The notes under the pieces: generated by a model
Told to the model about the DNA's origin: nothing
What the model saw: only the letters and a program-made list of their open reading frames with translations
Databases searched by the model: none
Shown: positions 1-12,860 of the stretch, one piece after another
Numbering within the stretch: position 1 is the stretch's first letter
Layout: the number at the start of each line of letters is the position of its first letter
Program-made: the position numbers and the translations under genes
Source: Petrolisthes cinctipes
Lineage: Eukaryota > Arthropoda > Malacostraca > Decapoda > Porcellanidae
Length of the DNA: 64,000 nt
Assembly (NCBI GenBank): GCA_033782935.1
Contig: JAWQEG010001306.1
Location: 3,134,151-3,198,150 of the forward strand
Direction: 5' to 3'

Positions 1-2000
1 AGGCATGTAAAGATCGCTTCTGGGACCCCTAAATATCGAATTTTCGGGTGTTTTGGGCCTTAATTTGAGATATCGACTTTTTGGCACCTAAAATATCGTT
101 TTTTTAGCTTGTTTTGAGCCTATATTTTGAAAATATTCTAGCACTGACTAGGCATGTACAGATTGCTTCTGGGACCCCAAAATATCGAATTTTCGGGTGT
201 TTTGAGCCTGAATTTGAGATATAAACGAGTACAGAAGATGCATGCACATATCGACTTTTGGGCACCTAAAATATCGATTTTCAGTATGTTTTTAGCCTGT
301 ATTTTGAAAATACTCTAACACGGAGTAGGCATGTACAGATCGCTTCTGGGACCCCTAAATATCGAATTTTCGGGTGTTTTGGGACTTAATTTGAGATATA
401 AACGGGTACTGAAGATGCATGCACATATCGATTTTTTGGCACCTAAAACATCGATTTTGAGCATGTTTTGAGCCTATATTTTGAAAACATTCTAGCACTG
501 ACTAGGCATGTACAGATCGCTTCTGGGACCCCAAAATATCGAATTTTCGGGTGTTTTGGGACTTAAATTGAGATATAAACGGGTACTGAAGATGCATGCA
601 CATATCGATTTTTTGACACCTAAAACATCGATTTTCAGCATGTTTTAAGACTATATTTTGAGAACATTCTAGCACTGAGTAGGCATATACAGATCGCTTC
701 TGGGACCCCAAAATATCGAATTTTCGGGTGTTTTGAGCCTGAATTTGAGATATAAACGAGTATAGAAGATGCATACACATATCGACTTTTGGGCACCTAA
801 AAGATCGATTTTCAGTATGTTTTAGGCCTCTATTTTGAAAATACTCTAACACGGAGTACGCATGTATAGATCGCTTCTGGGACCCCTAAATATCGAATTT
901 TCGGGTGTTTTGGGCCTTAATTTGAGATATCGACTTTTTGGCACCTAAAATATCGATTTTTAGCATGTTTTTAGCCTATATTTTGAAAATATTCTAGCAC
1001 TGAGTAGGCATGTACAAATCGCTTCTGGGACCAAAATATCGAATTTTCGGGTGTTTTGAGCCTGAATTTGAGATATAAACGGGTACTGAAGATGCATGCA
1101 CATATCGATTTTTTGGCACCTAAAACATTGATTTTGAGCATGTTTTGGGCCTGTATTTTGAAAATACTCTAACACGATGTAGGCATGTAAAGATCGCTTC
1201 TGGGACCCCTAAATATCGAATTTTCGGGTGTTTTGGGCCTTAATTTGAGATATCGACTTTTTGGCACCTAAAATATCGTTTTTTAGCATGTTTTGAGCCT
1301 ATATTTTGAAAATATTCTAGCACTGACTAGGCATGTACAGATTGCTTCTGGGACCCCAAAATATCGAATTTTCGGGTGTTTTGAGCCTGAATTTGAGATA
1401 TAAACGAGTACAGAAGATGCATGCACATATCGACTTTTGGGCACCTAAAATATCGATTTTGAGCATGTTTTGAGCCTATATTTTGAAAACATTCTAGCAC
1501 TGACTAGGCATGTACAGATCGCTTCTGGGACCCCAAAATATCGAATTTTCGGGTGTTTTGGGACTTAATTTGAGATATAAACGGGTACTGAAGATGCATG
1601 CACATATCGATTTTTTGACACCTAAAACATCGATTTTCAGCATGTTTTAAGACTATATTTTGAAAACATTCTAGCACTGAGTAGGCATATACAGATCGCT
1701 TCTGGGACCCCAAAATATCGAATTTTCGGGTGTTTTGAGCCTGAATTTGAGATATAAACGAGTATAGAAGATGCATACACATATCGACTTTTGGGCACCT
1801 AAAAGATCGATTTTCAGTATGTTTTAGGCCTCTATTTTGAAAATACTCTAACACGGAGTACGCATGTATAGATCGCTTCTGGGACCCCTAAATATCGAAT
1901 TTTCGGGTGTTTTGGGCCTTAATTTGAGATATCGACTTTTTGGCACCTAAAATATCGATTTTTAGCATGTTTTTAGCCTATATTTTGAAAATATTCTAGC
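1..2000 (-). repeat. Local block duplication of about 1.0-1.18 kb
   Basis: The segment from 452 to about 1000 recurs at 1454 to about 2000 (offset 1002), including the rare variants GACTAGGCATG, TTTTTTGACACC and AGTACGCATGTATAG. The first 270 bases recur at an offset of 1180, so the second copy has lost one monomer (about 178 bp). The copies differ at only a few bases, which suggests recent unequal exchange. Confidence 0.8.
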
Positions 2001-4301
2001 ACTGAGTAGGCATGTACAGACTGCTTCTGGGACCCCAAAATATTGAATTTTCGGGTGTTTTGAGCCTGAATTTGAGATATAAACGGGTACAGAAGATACA
2101 TGCACATATTGACTTTGGGCATCTAAAATATCGATTTTCAGCAAGTTTTGGGCATGTATTTTGAAAATACTCTAACACGGAGTAGGCATGTACAAATCGC
2201 TTCTGGGACCAAAATATCGAATTTTCGGGTGTTTTGAGCCTGAATTTGAGATATAAACGGGTACTGAAGATGCATGCACATATCTATTTTTTGGCACCTA
2301 AAACATCGATTTTGAGGATGTTTTGGGCCTGTATTTTGAAAATACTCTAACACGATGTAGGCATGTATAGATCGCATCTGGAACCCCTAAATATCGAATT
2401 TTCGGGTGTTTTGGTCCGTAATTTGAGATATCGACTTTTTGGCACCTAAAATATCGATTTTTAGCATGTTTTTAGCCTATATTTTGAAAATATTCTAGCA
2501 CTGAGTAGGCATGTACAGATTGCTTGTGGGACCCCAAAATATTGAATTTTCGGGTGTTTAGGGCCAGAATTTGAGATATAAACGGGTACAGAAGATGCAT
2601 GCACATATCGACTTTTGGGCACCTAAAAGATCGATTTTCAGTATGTTTTTGGCCTGTATTTTGAAAATACTCTAACACGGAGTAGGCATGTATAGATCGC
2701 TTCTGGGACCCCAAAATATCGAATTTTCGGGTGTTTTGGGTCTTAATTTAAGATATCGACTTTTGGGCACCTAAAATATCGATTTTTAGCATGTTTTTAG
2801 CCTATATTTTGAAAATATTCTAGCACTGAGTAGGCATGTACAGATTGCTTCTGGGACCCCAAAATATTGAATTTTCGGGTGTTTTGAGCCTGAATTTGAA
2901 ATATAAACGGGTACAGTAGATGAATGCACATATCGACTTTTGGGCACCTAAAAGATCGATTTTCAGTATGTTTTTGGCCTGTATTTTGAAAATACTCTAA
3001 CACGGAGTAGGAATGTACAGATCGCTTCTGGGACCACTAAATATCGAATTTTCGGGTGTTTTGGGCCTTAATTTGAGATATCGTCTTTTTGGCACCCAAA
3101 AGATCGATTTTTAGCATGTTTTTAGCCTATATTTTGAAAATATTCTAGCACTGATTAGGCATGTACAGATCGCTTCTGGGACCCCAAAATATCGAATTTT
3201 CGGGTGTTTTGAGCCTGAATTTGAGATATAAACGAGTACAGAAGATGCATGCACATATCGACTTTTGGGCACCTAAAATATCGATTTTGAGCATGTTTTG
3301 AGCCTATATTTTGAAAACATTCCAGCTCTGAGTAGGCATGTACAGATCGCTTCTGGGACCCAAAAATATCGAATTTACGGGTGTTTTGAGCCTGAATTTG
3401 AGATATAAATGGGTACTGAAGATGCATGCACATATCGACTTTTGGGCACCTAAAACATCGATTTTGAGCATGTTTTGGGCCTGTATTTTGTAAATACTCT
3501 AACACGGAGTAGGCATGTACAGATCGCTTATGGGACCCCATAATATCAAATTTTCGAGTGTTTTGGGCCGTAATTTGAGATATCGCCTTTACGCACCTAA
3601 AATATCGATTTTTAGCATGTTTTGAGCCTATATTTTGAAAATATTCTTGCACTGAGTAGGCATGTACAGATTGCTTCTGGGACCCAAAAATATCGAATTT
3701 TCGGGTGTTTTGAGCCTGAATTTGAGATATAAACGAGTACAGAAGATGCATGCACATATCGACTTTTGGGCACCTAAAATATCGATTTTGAGCATGTTTT
3801 GAGCCTATATTTTGAAAACATTCTAGCACTGAGTAGGCATGTACAGATCGCTTCTGGGACCCCAAAATATCGAATTTTCCGGTGTTTTGAGCCTGAATTT
3901 GAGATATAAAAACGTATAGAAAATGCATGCACATATCGACTTTTGGGCACCTAAAATATCGATTTTGAGCATGTTTTGAGCCTATATTTTGAAAACATTC
4001 TAGCTTTGAGTAGGCATGTGCAGATTGCTTCTGGGACCCAAAAATATCGGATTTTCGGGTGTTTAGGGCCAGAATTGGAGATATAAACGGGTACAGAAGA
4101 TGCATGCACATATCGACTTTTGGGCACCTAAAAGATCGATTTTCAGTATGTTTTTGGCCTCTATTTTAAAAATACTCTAACACGGAGTAGGCATCTACAG
4201 ATCGCTTCTGGGACCCCTAAATATCGAAGTTTCGGGTGTTTTGGGACTGAATTTGAGATATCGACTTTTTGGCACTTAAAATATCGATTTTTAGCATGTT
4301 T

Positions 4302-5926
4302 TTAGCCAATATTTTGAAAATATTCTAGCACTGAGTAGGCATGTACAGATCGCTTCTGGAACCCCAAAATATCGAATTTTCGGGTGTTTTGAGCTTGAAT
4401 TTGAGATATAAACGAGTACAGAAGATGCATGCACATATCGACTTTTGGGCACCTAAAAGATTGATTTTCAGTATGGTTTTGGCCTGTATTTTGAAAATAC
4501 TCTAACACGGAGTAGGCATGTACAGATCACTTCTGGGACCCCTAAATATCGAATTTTCGGGTGTTTTGGGCCTTAATTTGAGATATCGACTTTTTGGTAC
4601 CTAAAATATCGATTTTTAGCATGTTTTTAGCCTATATTTTGAAAATATTCTAGCACTGAGTAGGCATGTACAGATTGCTTCTGGGAGCCCAAAATATCGA
4701 ATTTTCGGGTGTTTAGGGCAAGAATTTGAGATATAAACGGGTACAGAAGATGCATGCACATATCGACTTTTGGGCACCTAAAACATCGATTTTCAGTATG
4801 TTTTTGGCCTGTATTTTGAAAATACTCTAACACGGAGTAGGCATGTACAGATCGCTTCTGGGACCCCTTAATAATGAATTTTCGGGTGTTTTGGGCCTTA
4901 ATTTGAGATATCGACTTTTTGGCACCTAAAATATCGATTTTTAGCATGTTTTTAGCCTATATTTTGAAAATATTCTAGCACTGAGTAGGCATGTACAGAT
5001 TGCTTCTGGGACCCCAAAATATTGAATTTTCGGGTGTTTTGAGCCTGAATTTGAGATATAAACGGGTACAGAAGATGCATGCACATATCGACTTTTGGGC
5101 ACCTAAAAGATTGATTTTCAGTATGGTTTTGGTCTGTATTTTGAAAATACTCTAACACGGAGTAGGCATGTACAGATCACTTCTGGGACCCCTAAATATC
5201 GAATTTTCGGGTGTTTTGGGCCTTAATTTGAGATATCGACTTTTTGGTACCTAAAATATCGATTTTTAGCATGTTTTTAGCCTATATTTTGAAAATATTC
5301 TAGCACTGAGTAGGCATGTACAGATCGCTTCTGGAACCCCAAAATATCGAATTTTCGGGTGTTTTGAGCTTGAATTTGAGATATAAACGAGTACAGAAGA
5401 TGCATGCACATATCGACTTTTGGGCACCTAAAAGATTGATTTTCAGTATGGTTTTGGCCTGTATTTTGAAAATACTCTAACACGGAGTAGGCATGTACAG
5501 ATCACTTCTGGGACCCCTAAATATCGAATTTTCGGGTGTTTTGGGCCTTAATTTGAGATATCGACTTTTTGGTACCTAAAATATCGATTTTTAGCATGTT
5601 TTTAGCCTATATTTTGAAAATATTCTAGCACTGAGTAGGCATGTACAGATTGCTTCTGGGAGCCCAAAATATCGAATTTTCGGGTGTTTAGGGCCAGAAT
5701 TTGAGATATAAACGGGTACAGAAGATGCATGCACATATCGACTTTTGGGCACCTAAAACATCGATTTTCAGTATGTTTTTGGCCTGTATTTTGAAAATAC
5801 TCTAACACGGAGTAGGCATGTACAGATCGCTTCTGGGACCCCTTAATAATGAATTTTCGGGTGTTTTGGGCCTTAATTTGAGATATCGACTTTTTGGCAC
5901 CTAAAATATCGATTTTTAGCATGTTT
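4302..5926 (-). repeat. 325-bp dimeric higher-order repeat, five units
   Basis: A long (177) plus a short (148) monomer make a 325-bp dimer that repeats with starts at about 4302, 4627, 4952, 5277 and 5602. Units 1 and 4, and units 2 and 5, are almost identical (offset 975 bp), so a three-dimer, 975-bp block is also present. A GATTGATTTTCAG variant and an AATAATGAATTTTC variant mark particular units and show this was copied as a block. Confidence 0.9.
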
Positions 5927-6759
5927 TTAGCCTATATTTTGAAAATATTCTAGCACTGAGTAGGCATGTACAGATTGCTTCTGGGACCCCAAAATATTGA
6001 ATTTTCGGGTGTTTTGAGCCTGAATTTGAGATATAAACGGGTACAGAAGATACATGCACATATTGACTTTGGGCATCTAAAATATCGATTTTCAGCATGT
6101 TTTGGGCATGTATTTTGAAAATACTCTAACACGGAGTAGGCATGTACAGATCGCTTCTGGGACCCCAAAATATCGAATTTTCGGGTGTTTTGAGCCTGAA
6201 TTTGAGATATAAACGGGTACTGAAGATGCATGCACATATCGACTTTTTGGAACCTAAAACATCGATTTTGAGCATGTTTTGGGCCTGTATTTTGAAAATA
6301 CTCTAACACGGAGTAGGCATGTATAGATCGCTTCTCGGACCCCTAAATATCGAATTTTCGGGTGTTTTGGGCCTTAATTTGAGATATCGACTTTTTGGCA
6401 CCTAAAATATCGATTTTTAGAAAGTTTTGAGCCTATATTTTGAAAATATTCTAGCACTGAGTAGGCATGTACAGATTGCTTCTGGGACCCAAAAATATCG
6501 AATTTTCGGGTGTTTAGGGCCAGAATTTGAGATATAAACGGGTACAGAAGATGCATGCACATATCGACGTTTGGGCACCTAAAAGATCGATTTTCAGTAT
6601 GTTTTTGGCCTCTACTTTAAAAATACTCTAACACGCAGTAGGCATCTACAGATCGCTTCTGGGACCCCTAAATATCGAAGTTTCGGGTGTTTTGGGACTG
6701 AATTTGAGATATCGACTTTTTGGCACCTAAAATATCGATTTTTAGCATGTTTTTAGCCT

Positions 6760-7430
6760 ATATTTTGAAAATATTCTAGCACTGAGTAGGCATGTACAGA
6801 TTGCTTCTGGGACCCCCAAATATTGAATTTTCGGGTGTTTTCAGCCTGAATTTGAGATATAAACGGGTACAGAAGATACATGCACATATTGACTTTGGGC
6901 ATCTAAAATATCGATTTTCAGCATGTTTTGGGCATGTATTTTGAAAATACTCTAACACGGAGTAGGCATGTACAGATCGCTTCTGGGACCCCAAAATATC
7001 GAATTTTCGGGTGTTTTGAGCCTGAATTTGAGATATAAACGGGTACTGAAGATGCATGCACATATCGACTTTTTGGAACCTAAAACATCGATTTTGAGCA
7101 TGTTTTGGGCCTGTATTTTGAAAATACTCTAACACGGAGTAGGCATGTATAGATCGCTTCTGGGACCCCTAAATATCGAATTTTCGGGTGTTTTGGGACT
7201 GAATTTGAGATATCGATTTTTGGCTCCAAAAATATCGATTTTTAGCATGTTTTGAGCCTATATTTTGAAAATATTCTAGCACTGAGTAGGCATGTACAGA
7301 TTGCTTCTGGGACCCCAAAATATTGAATTTTCGGGTGTTTAGGGCCAGAATTTGAGATATAAACGGGTACAGAAGATGCATGCACATATCGACTTTTGGG
7401 CACCTAAAAGATCGATTTTCAGCATGTTTT
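6760..7430 (-). repeat. Satellite segment with a near-identical copy 11 kb away (copy 1)
   Basis: This four-monomer run shares rare variants (CCCCCAAATATTG, TTTTCAGCCTG, TTTTTGGAACC) with 17,825-18,490 at a constant offset of 11,065. The similarity ends abruptly near 7,425, where the copies become CAGCATG and CAGTATG. Intervening monomers are much less alike. Confidence 0.85.
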
Positions 7431-10104
7431 GGGCCTGTATTTTGAAAATACTCTAACACGGAGTAGGCATCTACAGATCGCTTCTGGGCCCCAAAAATAT
7501 CGAATTTTCGGGTGTTTAGGGCCAGAATTTGAGATATAAACGGGTACAGAAGATGCATGCACATATCAACTTTTGGGCACCTAAAACATCGATTTTCAGT
7601 ATGTTTTTGGCCTGTATTTTGAAAATACTCTAACACGAAGTAGGCATGTACAGATCGCTTCTGGGACCTCTAAATATCGAATTTTCGGGTGTTTTGGGCC
7701 TTAATTTGAGATATCGACTTTTTGGCACCTAAAATATCGATTTTTAGCATGTTTTTAGCCTATATTTTGAAAATATTCTAGCACTGAGTAGGCATGTACA
7801 GATTGCTTCTGGTATCCCAAAATATTGAATTTTCGGGTGTTTTGAGCCTGAATTTGAGATATAAACGGGTACAGAAGATACATGCACATATTGACTTTGG
7901 GCATCTAAAATATCGATTTTCAGCATGTTTTGGCATGTATTTTGAAAATACTCTAACACGGAGTAGGCATGTACAGATCGCTTCTGGGACCCCAAAATAT
8001 CGAATTTTCGGGTGTTTTGAGCCTGAATTTGAGATATAAACGGGTACTGAAGATGCATGCACATATCGACTTTTGGAACCTAAAACATCGATTTTTAGCA
8101 TGTTTTGGGCATGTATTTTGAAAATACTCTAACACGGAGTAGGCATGTATAGATCGCTTCTGGGACCCCTAAATATCGAATTTTCGGGTGTTTTGGGCCT
8201 TAATTTGAGATATCGCCTGTACGCACCTAAAATATCGATTTTCAGTATGTTTTTGGCCTGTATTTTGAAAATATTCGAACACGGAGTAGGCATGTACAGA
8301 TCGCTTCTGGGACCTCAAATTATCGAATTTTCGAGTGTTTAGGGCCAGAATTTGAGATATAAACGGGTACAGAAGATGCATGCACATATCGACTTTTGGG
8401 CACCTAAAAGATCGATTATCAGTATGTTTTTGGCCTGTATTTTGAAAATACTCTAACACGGAGTAGGCATGTACAGATTGCTTCTGGGACCCCTAAATAT
8501 CGAATTTTCGGGTGTTTTGGGACTTAATTTAAGATATCGCTTTTACGCACCTAAAATATCGATTTTCAGTATGTTTTTGGTCTGTATTTTGAAAATACTC
8601 TAACACGGAGTAGGCATGTTCAGATCGCTTCTGGGACCCCAAAATATCGAATTTTCGGGTGTTTAGGGCCAGAATTTGAGATATAAACGGGTACAGAAGA
8701 TGCATGCACATATCGACTTTTGGGCACCTAAAACATCGATTTTCTGTATGTTTTTGGCCTGTATTTTGAAAATACTCTAACACGGATTAGGCATGTACAG
8801 ATCGCTTCTGGGACCCCTAAATATCGAATTTTCGGGTGTTTTGGGCCTTTATTTGAGATATCGACTTTTTGGCACGTAAAATATCGATTTTTAGCATGTT
8901 TTGAGCCTATATTTTGAAAACATTCTAGCTCTGAGTAGGCATGTACAGATTGCTTCTGGGACCCAAAAATATCGAATTTTCGGGTGTTTAGGGCCAGAAT
9001 TTGAGATATAAACGAGTACAGAAGATGCATGCACATATCGACTTTTGGGCGCCTAAAAGATTGATTTTCAGTATGTTTTTGGCCTGTATTTTGAAAATAC
9101 TCTAACACGGAGTAGGCATGTACAGATCGCTTCTGGGACCCCAAAATATCGAATTTTCGGGTGTTTAGGGCCAGAATTTGAGATATAAACTGGTACAGAA
9201 GATGCATGCACATATCGACTTTTGGGCGCCTATAAGATCGATTTTCAGTATGTTTTTGGCCTGTATTTTGAAAATACTCTAACACGGAGTGGGCATGTAC
9301 AGATCGCTTCTGGGACCCCTAAATATCGAATTTTCGGGTGTTTTGGGACTTAATTTGAGATATCGCCTTTACGCACCTAAAATATCGATTTTCAGTATGT
9401 TTTTGGCCTGTATTTTGAAAATACTCTAACACGGAGTAGGCATGTACAGATCGCTTCTGGGACCCCAAAATATTGAATTTTAGGGTGTTTAGGGCCGGAA
9501 TTTGAGATATAAACGGGTACAGAAGATACATGCACATATCGACTTTTGGGCACCTAAAACATCGATTTTCAGTATGTTTTTGGCCTGTAATTTGAAAATA
9601 CTCTAACACGGAGTAGGCATGTACAGATCGCTTCTGGGACCCCTAAATATCGAATTTTCGGGTGTTTTGGGCCTTAGTTTGAGATAGCGACTTTTTGGCA
9701 CCTAAAATATCGATTTTTAGCATGTTTTTAGCCTATATTTTGAAAATATTCTAGCACTGAGTAGGCATGTACAGATTGCTTCTGGGACCCCAAAATATTG
9801 AATTTTCGGGTGTTTTGTGCCTGAATTTGAGATATAAACGGGTACAGAAGATACATGCACATATTGACTTTGGGCATCTAAAAAATGATTTTCAGCATGT
9901 TTTGGGCATGTATTTTGAAAATATTCTAATACTAAGTAGGCATGTACAGATTGCTTCTGGGACCCCAAAATATTGAATTTTCGGGTGTTTCGGGCCAGAA
10001 TTTGAGATGTAAACGGGTACAGAAGATGCATGCACATATCGACTTTTGGGCACCTAAAAGATCGATTTTCAGTATGTTTTTGGCCTGTATTTTGAAAATA
10101 CTCT

Positions 10105-12860
10105 AACACGGAGTAGGCATGTACAGATCCCTTCTGGGACCCCTAAATATCGAATTTTCGGGTGTTTTGGGCCTTAATTTGAGATATCGCCTTTACGCAC
10201 CTAAAATATCGATTTTTAGCATGTTTTCAGCCTATATTTTGAAAATATTCTAGCACTGAGTAGGCATGTACAGATCGCTTCTGGGACCCCAAAATATCGA
10301 ATTTTCGGGTGTTTTGAGCCTAAATTTGAGCTATAAACGTGTACAGAAGATGCATGCACATATCGACTTTTGGGCACCTAAAATATCGATTTTGAGCATG
10401 TTTTGAGCCTATATTTTGAAAACAATCTAGCACTGAGTAGGCATGTCCAGATCGCTTCTGGGACCCCAAAATATCGAATTTTCGGGTATTTTGAGCCTGA
10501 ATTTGAGATATAAACGAGTATAGAAGATGCATACACATATTGACTTTGGCCACCAAAAATATCGATTTTCAGCATGTTTTGGGCCTGAATTTTGAAAATA
10601 CTCTAAAACGGAGTAGGCATGTACAGAACGCTTCTGAGACCCCAAAATATCGAATTTTCGGGTGTTTAGGGCCAGAATTTGAGATATAAACGGGTACAGA
10701 AGATGCATGCACATATCGACTTTTGGGCACCTAAAAGATCGATTTTCAGTATGTTTTTGGCCTGTATATTGAAAATACTCTAACACGGAGTAGGCATGTA
10801 CAGATCGCTTCTGGGACCCCTAAATATCGAATTTTTGGGTGTTTTGGGCCTTAATTTGAGATATAAACGGGTACTAAAGATGCATGCACATATCGACTTT
10901 TGGGCACATAAAACATCGATTTTGAGCATGTTTTTGGCCTGTATTTTTTAAATACTCTAACACGGAGTAGGCTTGTACAGATCGCTTCTGGGACCCCATA
11001 ATATCGAATTTTCGGGTGTTTTGGGGCTGAATTTGAGATATCGACTTTTTGGCACCTAAAATATCGATTTTTAGCATGTTTTTAGCCTATAATTTGATAA
11101 TATTCTAGCACTGAGTAGGCATGTACAGATTGCTTCTGGGACCCCAAAATATTGAATTTTCGGGTGTTTTGAGTATAAATTTGAGATATAAACGGGTACA
11201 GAAGATATATGCACATATTGACTTTGGGCATCGAAAATATCGATTTTCAGCATGTTTTGGGCCTGTATTTTGAAAATACTCTAACACGTAGTAGGCATGT
11301 ACAGATCGCTTCTGGGACCCCAAAATATCGAATTTTCGGGTGTTTTGAGCCTGAATTTGAGATGTAAACGGGTACTGAAAATGCATGCACATATCGACTT
11401 TTGGGCACCTAAAACATAGATTTTGAGCCTGTTTTTGGCCTGTATTTTGAAAATGCTCTAACACGGAGTAAACATGTACAGATCGCTTTTGGGACCCCAA
11501 AATATCGAATTTTCGGGTGTTTTGGGCCTGAATTTGAGATATCGCCTTTACACACCTAAAATACCGATTTTTAGCATGTTTTGAGCCTATATTTTGAAAA
11601 TATTCTAGCACTGAGTAGGCATGTACAGATCGCTTCTGGGACCCCAAAATATCGAATTTTCGGGTGTTTTGAGCCTAAATTTGAGCTATAAACGAGTACA
11701 GAAGATGCATGCACATATCGACTTTTGGGCAAATAAAATATCGATTTTGAGCATGTTTTGAGCCTATATTTTGAAAACAATCTAGCACTGAGTAGGCATG
11801 TCCAGATCGCTTCTGGGACCCCAAAATATCGAATTTTCGGGTATTTTGAGCCTGAATTTGAGATATAAACGAGTATAGAAGATGCATACACATATTGACT
11901 TTGGCCACCAAAAATATCGATTTTCAGCATGTTTTGGGCCTGAATTTTGAAAATACTCTAAAACGGAGTAGGCATGTACAGAACGCTTCTGGGACCCCAA
12001 AATATCGAATTTTCGGGTGTTTTGAGCCTGAATTTGAGATATAAACGGGTACTGAAGATGCATGCACATATCGACTTTTGGGCACCTAAAAGATCGATTT
12101 TCAGTATGTTTTTGGCCTGTATTTTGAAAATACTCTAACACGGAGTAGGCATGTACAGATCCCTTCTGGGACCCCTAAATATCGAATTTTCGGGTGTTTT
12201 GGGCCTTAATTTGAGATATCGCCTTTACGCACCTAAAATATCGATTTTTAGCATGTTTTCAGCCTATATTTTGAAAATATTCTAGCACTGAGTAGGCATG
12301 TACAGATCGCTTCTGGGACCCCAAAATATCGAATTTTCGGGTGTTTTGAGCCTAAATTTGAGCTATAAACGTGTACAGAAGATGCATGCACATATCGACT
12401 TTTGGGCACCTAAAATATCGATTTTGAGCATGTTTTGAGCCTATATTTTGAAAACAATCTAGCACTGAGTAGGCATGTCCAGATCGCTTCTGGGACCCCA
12501 AAATATCGAATTTTCGGGTATTTTGAGCCTGAATTTGAGATATAAACGAGTATAGAAGATGCATACACATATTGACTTTGGCCACCAAAAATATCGATTT
12601 TCAGCATGTTTTGGGCCTGAATTTTGAAAATACTCTTAAACGGAGTAGGCATGTACAGAACGCTTCTGGGACCCCAAAATATCGAATTTTCGGGTGTTTA
12701 GGGCCAGAATTTGAGATATAAACGGGTACAGAAGATGCATGCACATATCGACTTTTGGGCACCTAAAAGATCGATTTTCAGTATGTTTTTGGCCTGTATT
12801 TTGAAAATACTCTAACACGGAGTAGGCATGTACAGATCGCTTCTGGGACCCCTAAATATC
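10105..12860 (-). repeat. Locally duplicated satellite blocks (offsets 2,032 and 1,355)
   Basis: The run 10,105-10,830 recurs at 12,137-12,860 (offset 2,032). Its inner part also recurs at about 11,570-11,990 (offset 1,355). Shared markers include GATCCCTTCTGG, TTTGAGCTATAAACG, GGCATGTCCAGATCG, TTTGGCCACCAAAAATATCG and CAGAACGCTTCTG. The third copy reads TCTTAAACGG where the others have TCTAAAACGG. Confidence 0.85.
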
